Below are positions 13,240 to 21,318 of a stretch of DNA of 26,486 nucleotides, in pieces. The DNA comes from a virus: positions 1-26,486 of IMG/VR virus record IMGVR_UViG_3300025122_000126. The stretch is one strand, 5' to 3'. A program made the translations under genes and the position numbers. Positions within the stretch are counted from its first letter, which is position 1, and each line of letters opens with the position of its first letter. The notes under the pieces were generated by a model. That model worked only from the letters and a program-made list of their open reading frames with translations, searched no databases and had not been told where the DNA came from.

Positions 13240-13733
13240 TGGTTACTAGGTTGGAAATAAGGGGGCTTAAAGAAGGTACACGGATCATTGCAGGTATTGG
13301 TAGAAGAACGAAAGAAGAACCTACCATGTTAACCCATTCACTTGCAAAGATGTTGAGAGAACGTATAAAAGCAAATGTCCCTCGTAGCAACAGCCCATTA
13401 AGTAGCGGCCACTCTACTCCTACTAAATTATTACATAGATTGAATCCTGTTAGAACGGTGAAACATGGTCATGTTGTTAGGTTTAAAGATGTGGCAGAAG
13501 ATAGGTATTACGATTTACCCACCATTCTAGATGAAGGTGCAAGGGAACACCCCATTTCAATTCGTAATAGACCAATTATGTCGGGGATAAGTAAAGGGCG
13601 TAGGTTCTTTGCTAGGCAAGTTCAACACCCAGGCATTAAACCAACTTTCTTTTGGAGAGATGCAGTGAGTGCTTTTTTAATAAATGATTTTGAGGGGACT
13701 GTTGATAAGAGTGTATTGAAGATTGTTGGATGA
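13239..13733 (+). CDS. HK97 gp10-like tail completion protein
   Basis: The 164-residue basic protein has the family's central helix (LAKMLRERIKANVPR) and a conserved C-terminal HPGIKPTFFWRDAV stretch. This closely follows the HPGtkp.pF.r.A motif of HK97 gp10-like proteins. These are minor proteins at the head-tail junction. It overlaps its neighbour by one base at the start. The assignment is good, but orthology to any named phage gene is not claimed. Confidence 0.7.
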   Translation: MVTRLEIRGLKEGTRIIAGIGRRTKEEPTMLTHSLAKMLRERIKANVPRSNSPLSSGHSTPTKLLHRLNPVRTVKHGHVVRFKDVAEDRYYDLPTILDEGAREHPISIRNRPIMSGISKGRRFFARQVQHPGIKPTFFWRDAVSAFLINDFEGTVDKSVLKIVG

Positions 13734-13763
13734 GATTGATTAAACAACGGAGGAATAAATAAA

Positions 13764-14450
13764 ATGGCATTACCAGATCACTTTGAAGGTGAGGACGTAA
13801 TAATTACGTTTGAAAGGGACGGAGCTGCAACCGTAACAAATGTAGAGGGTAGAGTTTTAAGTTGGAACTTGAGTGGAGGTGCGTCATCTACTGATGAAGT
13901 GTTTGCATTTGGTGGGAAAACTTTTAACTTTCAAAAACCGAGAGAAAAGTTCACTGTATCTTTTGAGATTATGGTTAACGATTCAGACTTTGACTTTGTT
14001 CAGTTTAATTCCAGTACAGCAGGAGCTGCATTTGGAAGTATGGCTGGGAAAGTAGTTAAATCAAGTGATATACCTAGCCAATGGCGTGTTATCATGTGGT
14101 TCCAATCAGCTGCTAGTCACTTAAAGACTGGGACAATTACTGTACCAGACATTTCAGTAAGTGTGTATCGGATGATGTTCTGTGATTGTAAAGCGGTGAC
14201 TTTTGATAAAGAATTTGGTTCTGATGAGTACATGAAAGGTACACTAACCTTTGAGTTTTCAGCAACAGATTCTGATGGTTACGCAAACTACTTTTCAGAA
14301 GAAGGGTTAGGAGTAAGTACAACTGCAGCAGATGCAAAGTTGGCATCATTAACCACTAGTGCAGGTAAAGGGTTAAAAACTGAAGCGAAAGGCTCATTAA
14401 CTTGGTCAGTAACCACCACTCGGTCTTGGACAGGAGCGTACAGTACATAA
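13764..14450 (+). CDS. Major tail tube protein
   Basis: A strong GGAGGAATAAATAAA context precedes the ATG. The 228-residue protein is beta-rich, and a terminator-like T tract follows it, as for abundant proteins. Features fit a siphoviral tube subunit: an N-terminal VIITFERDGAATVTNV strand pair, EVFAFGGKTFNFQKPREKFT (a typical charged turn before a long strand), FEIMVNDSDFDFVQF and SDEYMKGTLTFEFSA. The C-terminal 30 residues are Ala/Ser/Thr-rich, possibly a small appended domain. It lies directly upstream of the modification cassette instead of the chaperone genes. Confidence 0.8.
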   Translation: MALPDHFEGEDVIITFERDGAATVTNVEGRVLSWNLSGGASSTDEVFAFGGKTFNFQKPREKFTVSFEIMVNDSDFDFVQFNSSTAGAAFGSMAGKVVKSSDIPSQWRVIMWFQSAASHLKTGTITVPDISVSVYRMMFCDCKAVTFDKEFGSDEYMKGTLTFEFSATDSDGYANYFSEEGLGVSTTAADAKLASLTTSAGKGLKTEAKGSLTWSVTTTRSWTGAYST

Positions 14451-14454
14451 ACTT

Positions 14455-14479
14455 AATTAATTTTTTTATTTTTTTTATT
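14455..14479 (+). terminator. T-rich terminator after tail tube gene
   Basis: AATTAA followed by a T7-A-T8-A run lies four bases after the tube stop. It has no hairpin of note, so it is an oligo-T archaeal-type signal. It separates the tube gene from the glycosyltransferase cassette and should reduce cassette expression. Confidence 0.6.
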
Positions 14480-14501
14480 GATTGAATAGGAGGATGATAA
14501 G

Positions 14502-15518
14502 ATGGATTATGAAAATATAAAATTCACCCACGTGTTGGGTGCAAGTGAAATACCTAAACATATTAAAGATTGTCTTGAAGAACAACCTGCACGGAGCGGG
14601 ATGTATAACTGGATATTTGTGTTTAAGGGAGAGATTAATACTTATAGGTCTATTACAGGTAAGTTACATGATTATGATATAATTCAATGTAACATGTCTC
14701 CTGTTGATATGCCAATGATTCTACAAATTAGGGATGAACTGACAAGGACAGGGAACACTAAAACTAAACTTGTTATTAATAACGATTATGTTACTGAATG
14801 TTGGGGTAAGTGGGGCATTGACCCATTTTACTATGACCACGTTCAGAGGCAAGGTGACATGGTATTTGGTACAGAATCTCACCAAGTATCGAACATGATA
14901 CCCGGAACGTTTACTATTCCTCATCCAACTAACACTAAGATGTTAAAGAGGTTAGGTTCTGACGTTGAATCTGATTCTATTGGGTTCATATTTCATTGGT
15001 GGGCAGGAGAAACTTACTTACCTCACAGAACTTTGGAACGTGTTAAGAGAAAGTATGGTGTTAAGAAGTCCAAGATTTATGCTTACAAGCCTAATAAAGA
15101 TGAAATGACTCATGGTCAGAAATTAATGTGGGACGATAAAATTGGTATGTTAGATTTCCCAGACTTTGCAGAGTACATTCAAGGGGAACGTTGTGTTTAT
15201 GACCCTAACCCTTGCCATACTTATGGGAGGAATGGGGTTGAACTTGCTTGTTGGAAAAGACCAGTTGTAGGCAGTGATAGGGTATTCAGTTACAAAATGT
15301 TATTCCCAGAACTATGTTGTGACCCTTACAATTTCAATGCAACCATGGACTGTTTTGACATTGTGTTTAACCAACCAGACAAGTTAAAAGAGATTATGGA
15401 TAGGGCTTATGAAAAAGTTGAATATTTTAATTATGCAAATAGTAAGAAAAGGTTCATTGACGCTTTGAAAGTATGTGAAGGAAGGGGGTGGAACAGTTGG
15501 TATTTAAAACAGTTTTAA
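14502..15518 (+). CDS. Glycosyltransferase (GT-B-like)
   Basis: The 338-residue enzyme has the two-domain layout of GT-B glycosyltransferases. The N-domain includes KLVINNDYVTECW. IPHPTNTK near residue 139 marks the domain crossover, and a C-domain segment RNGVELACWKRPVVGSD near 246-259 holds the E-x7-like motif that binds the sugar nucleotide. GGAGGATGATAAG precedes the start. It probably transfers a sugar to a protein or host glycan. It overlaps the downstream methyltransferase by 31 bases. The sugar and target are unknown; a virion glycan or host surface is inferred. Confidence 0.75.
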   Translation: MDYENIKFTHVLGASEIPKHIKDCLEEQPARSGMYNWIFVFKGEINTYRSITGKLHDYDIIQCNMSPVDMPMILQIRDELTRTGNTKTKLVINNDYVTECWGKWGIDPFYYDHVQRQGDMVFGTESHQVSNMIPGTFTIPHPTNTKMLKRLGSDVESDSIGFIFHWWAGETYLPHRTLERVKRKYGVKKSKIYAYKPNKDEMTHGQKLMWDDKIGMLDFPDFAEYIQGERCVYDPNPCHTYGRNGVELACWKRPVVGSDRVFSYKMLFPELCCDPYNFNATMDCFDIVFNQPDKLKEIMDRAYEKVEYFNYANSKKRFIDALKVCEGRGWNSWYLKQF

Positions 15519-16084
15519 ATGAAAAGTACCCTTGGCCAACTGAATGCCCAGATGTCCAGTTAGATGGACATGGTTGGTTCAGAGAACAGAACGCTAAGAA
15601 ACTTGACGAGTTCATTAAATCTGACCACATAGTTATTGAACTTGGTTCTTGGCTAGGTAAATCTACTAGATTCATGGCTGAACGGTGTAAACAAGTTATA
15701 GCTATTGACCATTGGAAAGGTGGACCAGAACATGTAGTATCCACCTACGCGTCCATTAAATGCCGTTTACCTATCCTCTACGAAACGTTCATTAAGAACT
15801 GTTGGGAGTACAAGGATAAAATAATACCTATCAGAGAAACTACTCTGGTTGGGTTAACAGAATGTTCTCAAGCTGGTATTAAACCAGACATCATTTACAT
15901 TGACGCTTCTCACGAATATAAAGATGTGTTAGCAGATATTGAATTGTCTAGGAAACTATTTCCTGACGCTTTAATTATTGGAGATGATTGGGAAAGGCGA
16001 GGAGTTCATTCTGCTGTGATAAATCACGTTTATGATAAAGAACTTGTCCTGTCTGTATATGGTTGTGTGTGGTGGTTGAAATGA
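15488..16084 (+). CDS. Class I methyltransferase (Methyltransf_24-like)
   Basis: The SAM-binding motif ELGSWLGKSTRF lies near residues 51-62. An AIDHWKGGPEH segment follows, and DIIYIDASHEYKDVLADIELS near 134-153 is characteristic of the Methyltransf_24 family, whose members often methylate sugars. The gene overlaps the glycosyltransferase and is followed by a second methyltransferase by ATGA overlap. The start is GTG at 15488, with GAAGG close upstream. A TTG at 15497 after GGGGGTG is an equally good choice. It may act on the sugar transferred by the neighbour. Confidence 0.8.
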   Translation: MEQLVFKTVLNEKYPWPTECPDVQLDGHGWFREQNAKKLDEFIKSDHIVIELGSWLGKSTRFMAERCKQVIAIDHWKGGPEHVVSTYASIKCRLPILYETFIKNCWEYKDKIIPIRETTLVGLTECSQAGIKPDIIYIDASHEYKDVLADIELSRKLFPDALIIGDDWERRGVHSAVINHVYDKELVLSVYGCVWWLK

Positions 16085-16713
16085 GAAGTAAAGAAGAGCT
16101 GAATGAGTTAGTTAAGAAATGGTCTGCACAAGAGTGGGCAGTTGAACAAGATAAAGGATTCATGCAGGTTGAGAGAGTATATACTTTTGATGATATGTTA
16201 AAAGCTAACCCTTACAGGTTTAGTTGGGTTAAGAAGAAAGCCAAGGGAGTAGGGACAGCATTAGATTTAGGTTGTTCAAATGGGATTATGACTCATCATT
16301 TGTTAGATATTGGCTATGAAGTGGTTGGATTAGATGTTGGTGAAGCTATCATAGCTGCTGCTAAAGAGAATGTACCCGCAGCTAAATTTGTTTTGGCTAA
16401 GGCAGACGAACCATTACCTTTTGTAGATGAGACATTTGATTGTGTAACTTGTTTAGAAGTAATAGAACATGTTAGAGACTTAGAACAATTCATGAAAGAA
16501 GCTATACGAGTATGTAAAAGGGGTGGCCAAATGTTTTTCACTACGCCAGTGGATCAACATTATGACTGTGACCAACACTTGCGGTACTTTAAGTTTTATG
16601 ATTTAGAGGAGTTGTTTGATAAACTTCCTGTTAAAGAGTTTAAGATTTGTAGGATACATAAAAATGTAACCTATGAAGGTAGAAATTTGTTTGGAATTGA
16701 GGTGACAAGATGA
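16081..16713 (+). CDS. Class I SAM-dependent methyltransferase (UbiE/COQ5-like)
   Basis: Start chosen at ATG 16081, overlapping the upstream stop as ATGA. An in-frame upstream extension is possible. It has the SAM motif I ALDLGCSNG (60-68), then a VVGLDVGEAII stretch, then LEVIEHV (125-131) before the post-motif region and MFFTTP. This fits small-molecule, lipid or sugar methyltransferases of the Methyltransf_11/UbiE type. The 210-residue length is normal. It is coupled to both neighbours in the cassette. Confidence 0.85.
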   Translation: MRSKEELNELVKKWSAQEWAVEQDKGFMQVERVYTFDDMLKANPYRFSWVKKKAKGVGTALDLGCSNGIMTHHLLDIGYEVVGLDVGEAIIAAAKENVPAAKFVLAKADEPLPFVDETFDCVTCLEVIEHVRDLEQFMKEAIRVCKRGGQMFFTTPVDQHYDCDQHLRYFKFYDLEELFDKLPVKEFKICRIHKNVTYEGRNLFGIEVTR

Positions 16714-17027
16714 GTGAAGGAAAGAAGATGGGAGAAGTAAAGGAGAGGTTAGATGATATAACAACTATTAACTTCTCAATTACAAAATGCCCTTTAAACG
16801 TATTTAAAGCGTTTAGTAGCTTTTGTAAGAGGGAAACTAATGACAACTATGCTTTTGGGTTAAAGCTACTTTTAGACTCAAGAGAGGCTAACGTAAAGGA
16901 AGTGGTTTTATATGAGCAGTACCTAGAACTAAAGGATGAGATAGAAAATATCAAAAAACAATTAGGGAATGAAGAAAGGAAGAAACCCAAAACAATGGGT
17001 TCAGGAGGAATGAAGAATGACAGATGA
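16710..17027 (+). CDS. Predicted DNA-binding-like protein (105 aa)
   Basis: ATGA overlap with the upstream methyltransferase indicates coupling. The core pattern (TINFSITKCPLNVFKAFSSF, then TNDNYAFGLKLLLD) resembles ribbon-helix-helix or small helical DNA-binding proteins of archaeal viruses. A coiled-coil helix (YEQYLELKDEIENIKKQL) and a basic tail follow. It may regulate the cassette or belong to the tail module. The next ORF starts inside its 3' end, after GGAGGA. No motif settles the function. Confidence 0.5.
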   Translation: MSEGKKMGEVKERLDDITTINFSITKCPLNVFKAFSSFCKRETNDNYAFGLKLLLDSREANVKEVVLYEQYLELKDEIENIKKQLGNEERKKPKTMGSGGMKNDR

Positions 17028-17379
17028 AATAAAAATTAAGTTAAAGGATGGGGAAGTAATTCTCAAAAAGCCAAGTAGATTAAGTAAATTGGTTGGGGAA
17101 CCGTTAACAGTAACAATAGGTGGAGAAGAATTTACATTGAAACCGTTGACTATTAAAGACTTACCATTATTAATGTCCATGAATGATCCATCTTTACAAG
17201 TCAGGAATGATGCAATGATTAATATGATTTCAGAAACATTGAAACAGTGCGTACCAGATGCTACTATTGAAGAAATTAATAAGGTAGGACTTACGTACTT
17301 TCGGGAGTTTTCGGAAGCAATTATGAAAGTCAATGGGTTAGATGATGATCTCGAAAAGAGTAAACCGATTAAAGAATAA
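17017..17379 (+). CDS. Tail assembly chaperone (G-like)
   Basis: The 120-residue, acidic protein has a GGAGGAATGAAG context before its ATG. It lies upstream of the tape measure gene, where lambda-type G chaperones are found. The pattern (ITVTIGGEEFTLKPLTIKDLP and a helical second half) matches small chaperones that hold the tape measure before tail polymerisation. The next ORF, in another frame, overlaps its 3' end and continues as a T-like extension. A frameshift may join them. Confidence 0.7.
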   Translation: MTDEIKIKLKDGEVILKKPSRLSKLVGEPLTVTIGGEEFTLKPLTIKDLPLLMSMNDPSLQVRNDAMINMISETLKQCVPDATIEEINKVGLTYFREFSEAIMKVNGLDDDLEKSKPIKE

Positions 17380-17554
17380 AGGGCGTTTATCTGACAAAGT
17401 AGTGGAGACAGTGGTGGTAGTTATGAAAGAGATGGGGTGGTCTTATGAAGAGACGATGGCTTGCCCAATCCCTTCTTACTTCGTCATTGTTAAAGTGTTG
17501 AGTGACAGGGCAGAAAAAGAAAAGAAAGAATATCAAAAGAGAAAGGGGAAATAA
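17342..17554 (+). CDS. T-like tail chaperone extension (frameshift candidate)
   Basis: This ORF is open from 17342 and lies in the frame one base ahead of the upstream chaperone, with a 38-base overlap. It has no clear ribosome-binding site. Its body reads KVVETVVVVMKEMGWSYEET, then IPSYFVIVKVLSDR with a basic tail. In phages, T-like domains downstream of G are made only as a G-T fusion by programmed frameshift. Here +1 or -2 slippage would be needed. I see no textbook slippery site, so reinitiation at the ATG pair at 17342 is possible. Confidence 0.6.
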   Translation: MMISKRVNRLKNKGRLSDKVVETVVVVMKEMGWSYEETMACPIPSYFVIVKVLSDRAEKEKKEYQKRKGK

Positions 17555-18958
17555 ATGGCGACAAAAGCTCAAAAAATAGAAATGTTGTTCCTTGCAGTAG
17601 ATAAGGCTTCTAGCACAATCACTCAAATTACTAAAAAAATGAAGGTTCTTCAAGATACCACATTTACCACTGCCCGAAAATTTGACACCATCACTGGAGC
17701 GATTAATTCTTCAATGGCAAAACGGGGGGGATGGGTTTCTGAAGTTCAGAAGATACCTTGGACATTAGGAAAGTCAGTAAAGGTGGTCACAAAGTTGGAA
17801 AGGAACTTTGAGAGATTATATGCACAAGCAAAAAAGTTTGATATGCGAATGTTAAGTATCATGTTTGCAGGGATGGCATTGAAACGAGCATTTGGTGGAG
17901 CGTTACGTTCAATCCATAATTCTTTTAAAAAAGCAGAGGATAACACTTCAGAGTTATCACGATCAACAATGGGTTTAAATGCGTCATGGGAGTTCTTAAA
18001 ATTTAGTATATTCAATGCGTTAGACCAACCTGTATTTTTAAAAATGATTGAGTTTTTGATTAAAGGTGTTAATTGGATTTCTAAAATGATTAATAAATAT
18101 CCTGAATTAGGTATTGCTATTATGGCTGTTTTTGGGGCATTCGCAGTAGGTGGTACAATTATGATGATCATTGGGCAATTTTCACTTGGTTGGCAGGCTC
18201 TTTTTGGAGTAGGAGGAGTATTAGCTAAATCCACAGCAGCAGGAGTAGCTGAATCACAATTAGCGATAGGTACGGGGATGAGCGCTATTTCAAAAATGTT
18301 AAAAGGGGCGTTCTTGTTTTATTTGATTTATGATGGGTTCAAAAAGTTCAAAGATGGAGATGTTGCAGGCATCTTTGGTGCCCTTGCAGCAGGCGCTATT
18401 ACTTGGACAGCTGGGTTAGGGTATGGTGTGGCATTTTATTTGGCATTCAAAGGGATAGAGTGGTCATCAGGAAAATTAATGCAAGCATCTAACGAATTCC
18501 GAGCAGTTACAGATGTATTTCCCGACACTTCTATGTTACTTAGAGGGTGGGAGTCACTTAAAGCAGGGTTTACAGGTGGTGATGCTACACAAGCAATAAT
18601 GGATGCGTCAGACGCTGCTTCATCATTGAATAATGGGTTTACTTCATTTCACACCATTGCGGCAGAGAATAATACTACTATGCAGAAGCTTAAAGAGGAG
18701 GCAGTTCTTCCTTTAAAAGATGAAACTGCGTTGTTAGGGGATGCAATAAATGAGGTTAATGTTGAGGATTTAGCAGGGATTGAACAAGCACCCAGTGTAA
18801 TTGAACAAGATAATGCGAAAGCAGATGCCGCATTTAATTTGGCTGAGATGAGGAGACAAGCCGCTGCGGCTGCACGAGAACAAGCACAAGCAGAAAGAGA
18901 ATTAAGAGAAGCGATGAGTAGTAATTATGGGTCTGCATCAGACGGAGTAGGTAGTTAA
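17555..18958 (+). CDS. Tape measure protein
   Basis: The 467-residue protein starts 3' of the chaperone pair with AAAGGGGAAATAA upstream. It has a long helical, amphipathic N-terminal region followed by membrane-like segments (IAIMAVFGAFAVGGTIMMII near 190-210, and GAFLFYLIY and LGYGVAFYLAFKG near 255 and 290). The C-terminal helix is Ala/Glu-rich with QAAAAAREQAQAEREL, a coiled coil. This is the typical architecture of siphoviral tape measure proteins. At about 0.15 nm per residue, tail length would be roughly 70 nm. Confidence 0.85.
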   Translation: MATKAQKIEMLFLAVDKASSTITQITKKMKVLQDTTFTTARKFDTITGAINSSMAKRGGWVSEVQKIPWTLGKSVKVVTKLERNFERLYAQAKKFDMRMLSIMFAGMALKRAFGGALRSIHNSFKKAEDNTSELSRSTMGLNASWEFLKFSIFNALDQPVFLKMIEFLIKGVNWISKMINKYPELGIAIMAVFGAFAVGGTIMMIIGQFSLGWQALFGVGGVLAKSTAAGVAESQLAIGTGMSAISKMLKGAFLFYLIYDGFKKFKDGDVAGIFGALAAGAITWTAGLGYGVAFYLAFKGIEWSSGKLMQASNEFRAVTDVFPDTSMLLRGWESLKAGFTGGDATQAIMDASDAASSLNNGFTSFHTIAAENNTTMQKLKEEAVLPLKDETALLGDAINEVNVEDLAGIEQAPSVIEQDNAKADAAFNLAEMRRQAAAAAREQAQAERELREAMSSNYGSASDGVGS

Positions 18959-18960
18959 AA

Positions 18961-19509
18961 ATGGTAAGTATATACATACATGATAGTGGGTATTTAAGCC
19001 CGACAAATACAGGTACAAGAGCAAGTTCAGCAAACATGGTTAATTCGGGGAATGCTATTGAGTTACATGGAGTAGAATTTAAACCAAGAACAGCGGCAAA
19101 TTATGATGTGTCTCCTACTTTAGGAGTGTATGGAACTGGCACGGACACCAGTGGAGGTACGGTGATTCATGTAACGAGTGTAGAAAATACAGGATTTACC
19201 TTAAGGGGGGTTCTTGATCTAAGTAACGCAACAGACCAAGCATTAGTGACACCTATTGCTCAATTACCACGTACAAGGTGGTACAAGCTGTTATATTTTA
19301 ATTCGTTAGATGCAACTCAGTTAATCCATAATCTTGCAGATGACACTTTTACAGCAGGGGAAGTAACAGCGTTTAGTTTAGGGGGTGCATGGAAACATTT
19401 TCATGTGTTTGTTCAAACAGTTACTTGGGCTCACGTGGCAAGGGCCCAGCCAAGATTAGAATATACTATTGTTGGCCACGTTACCAAAACGGAAACAAGT
19501 ACAATATGA
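18961..19509 (+). CDS. Putative distal tail or minor tail protein
   Basis: The 182-residue beta-rich protein sits between the tape measure and the hub, the usual place for a distal tail protein. It has strands such as GFTLRGVLDLSN and YKLLYFNS, and a terminal set LEYTIVGHVTKTE. No motif proves a Dit protein, and position is the main argument. Its stop overlaps the next start (ATGA). Confidence 0.5.
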   Translation: MVSIYIHDSGYLSPTNTGTRASSANMVNSGNAIELHGVEFKPRTAANYDVSPTLGVYGTGTDTSGGTVIHVTSVENTGFTLRGVLDLSNATDQALVTPIAQLPRTRWYKLLYFNSLDATQLIHNLADDTFTAGEVTAFSLGGAWKHFHVFVQTVTWAHVARAQPRLEYTIVGHVTKTETSTI

Positions 19510-20963
19510 CAATATTATTAAAGAGAATATTATGGTACCGTCTTAGGGACAGAGGGACAGAGTTAGTTAGTGACAATATTTATCAAGACCCTATTGATAT
19601 TACAGATGATGTGGCATGGACTGGTGCCAAGGGATTAGATATTAAGAATAATGTGTTAACCATAACTTTAAGGAATGCTAACTCCCTTTATGTAGAAAAC
19701 AATTTGATTAAGTTTGAGGAACAAGACCAGATTAAAGTTTATTTAAAACATACTGATGATAATGATGATGTTACCACTGCGTGGGATACTGATTCCTCTA
19801 CATTCCCTTCTTCTACTGATTTAGTAGGTGTATATTATATCATTGAGTTTGCGATAGACCATTCACAGAACACAACAATCATTAAGTTAGTGTGTGCTGA
19901 CAAAACGTATGTTCTATTTAACAAACTATATGCTAAAAATTATCTTGTTTCTGATGGTTTAACCGCAGCTGAGATTATTCAGGATGTAGTAAGGTTTAGT
20001 TCACAGAACCAATTTGGAGAATTTTCTGGGACGAGGGAAAACGCTGGAGTGTTTTATGACATTGATGCCAAAATGGATTATGAAGGTGGGTTCATAGAAA
20101 CAACAAGGGCAGATTCTACTGCATTCCCTGACACTGCAATTTCTAAAGTGTGGAAGCCAATTTATGAATGGGTAAAAGATTTAAGCCAGCTTGAGAAAAC
20201 GAACAGTGCTACTGAAATTTCAACAAATGCTTTGGTACAACCTAGAGCGATGATATTTTGGGTGGATGAGAATAATAGATTTCATTGGGTTTACCCCACT
20301 GATATTGTTGATTCTACCTTAGTGATTGGAACGGACATAATTATAAGTTCTTCGTTTGTTAAGAAAGTGTTTGATGTAGTTAATATGGTTATTTTCAATG
20401 CAGGAACGGACTTATACGAAACAGGGATATGGAATTACAAAGTTGATACTACTTCTACTGTTAGAACATTGAAGATGAGAGTAGTGCCGATGGTGGACAT
20501 TGCCGAATCGTTAATTCAAAAAGATTATGGTGCTGATTTTAATCCTGCTGCAGACAGAGAGGCAGGAGCAGGAGGAAAAGGAGACGGGTATCCTGTCCCT
20601 CAGTTCCCTAAAGATGCACAGTATAATCTTACTGCCTGTGCATTTGTTCCAACAACAAGCTATGCTGCCGCTGCAAATATTACTAACGATTCAGATTATA
20701 ATAGTGCGTTAAGGGAAAGGGCAACAGATGAAGGTTCAGCAAGAGCTCAAGCTATTTTGTCTGGGTTAGCAATAGCACGGTGGATGGGAAATCTAGAAGT
20801 AAGAGGAACATTGATTTATTCTCCAGGGGATTTAATACAGTACACCGATGCAGAAGTAGGGATTTATCAGGAGAAATTAAGGTTAATGAAAGTACAACAT
20901 AATGTAGGAAAAAATGGTTGGTTCACTACACTTACATTAGAGAACGATCCAAAAGAACAATAG
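19506..20963 (+). CDS. Tail hub/baseplate protein
   Basis: I chose the ATG at 19506 because it overlaps the upstream stop as ATGA. An open extension back to 19389 lies inside the upstream gene and should not be used. The 485-residue protein has the pattern of gp27/gpD-like hub folds: ITDDVAWTGAKGLDIKNNVL early, then FEEQDQIKVYLKHTDD, and a later VKKVFDVVNMVIFNAG. The end is beta-rich (IYSPGDLIQYTDAEVGIYQ, then a VGKNGWFTTLTLE strand). Hub proteins form the ring at the tail tip. It is the longest tail-tip protein here. Confidence 0.65.
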   Translation: MTILLKRILWYRLRDRGTELVSDNIYQDPIDITDDVAWTGAKGLDIKNNVLTITLRNANSLYVENNLIKFEEQDQIKVYLKHTDDNDDVTTAWDTDSSTFPSSTDLVGVYYIIEFAIDHSQNTTIIKLVCADKTYVLFNKLYAKNYLVSDGLTAAEIIQDVVRFSSQNQFGEFSGTRENAGVFYDIDAKMDYEGGFIETTRADSTAFPDTAISKVWKPIYEWVKDLSQLEKTNSATEISTNALVQPRAMIFWVDENNRFHWVYPTDIVDSTLVIGTDIIISSSFVKKVFDVVNMVIFNAGTDLYETGIWNYKVDTTSTVRTLKMRVVPMVDIAESLIQKDYGADFNPAADREAGAGGKGDGYPVPQFPKDAQYNLTACAFVPTTSYAAAANITNDSDYNSALRERATDEGSARAQAILSGLAIARWMGNLEVRGTLIYSPGDLIQYTDAEVGIYQEKLRLMKVQHNVGKNGWFTTLTLENDPKEQ

Positions 20964-20973
20964 GTGATGATAA

Positions 20974-21318
20974 ATGGTTATGACAAGTGAAGGGTTAAAC
21001 AGAGTGAGAGATTTAGTGTCAGCTGATATGGTCAATGCAAGGCTTGGCACGGATGGTACTGCTGCCACTATTGATGATACTGATTTGAGGGCTGGGGACG
21101 CAACATCAGAGAAAGCTGTTACTAAGACAACCACTGATAGATTGTTACAGGTAAGCTACACTTTGTTAAGTACAGAAGGAACAACTGCTTCTTATAAAGA
21201 GATTAAATTTTATGGCACTGCTGATTTTGATAGAACAGTGTTCAGTGGTATATCTTGGACAAAGAATGGCTCTGAACAAATAGCAGCTACAAAAAAATAC
21301 TTTTTTAGAGGGACATAA
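20974..21318 (+). CDS. Baseplate/tail-tip protein, phage-typical family
   Basis: The 114-residue protein opens MVMTSEGLNRVRDLVSAD. It carries the typical 'lGTdgT..t..DT.L' pattern (ARLGTDGTAATIDDTDLR) and a C-terminal beta half (LLQVSYTLLSTEG, FYGTADFDRTVFSGISW). This layout is common in short phage and archaeal-virus tail-tip proteins upstream of fibres. GGTGATGATAA precedes the ATG. The stop is followed immediately by the next start. Confidence 0.65.
   Translation: MVMTSEGLNRVRDLVSADMVNARLGTDGTAATIDDTDLRAGDATSEKAVTKTTTDRLLQVSYTLLSTEGTTASYKEIKFYGTADFDRTVFSGISWTKNGSEQIAATKKYFFRGT

Noticed and set aside
17746-18234. Reverse-strand ORF of 162 residues
   Set aside because: It is antisense to the tape measure gene, and the hydrophobic content merely mirrors the forward coding.
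19389-19505. Upstream extension of the tail hub
   Set aside because: It overlaps the distal tail gene in another frame, and the ATGA junction at 19506 is the natural start.
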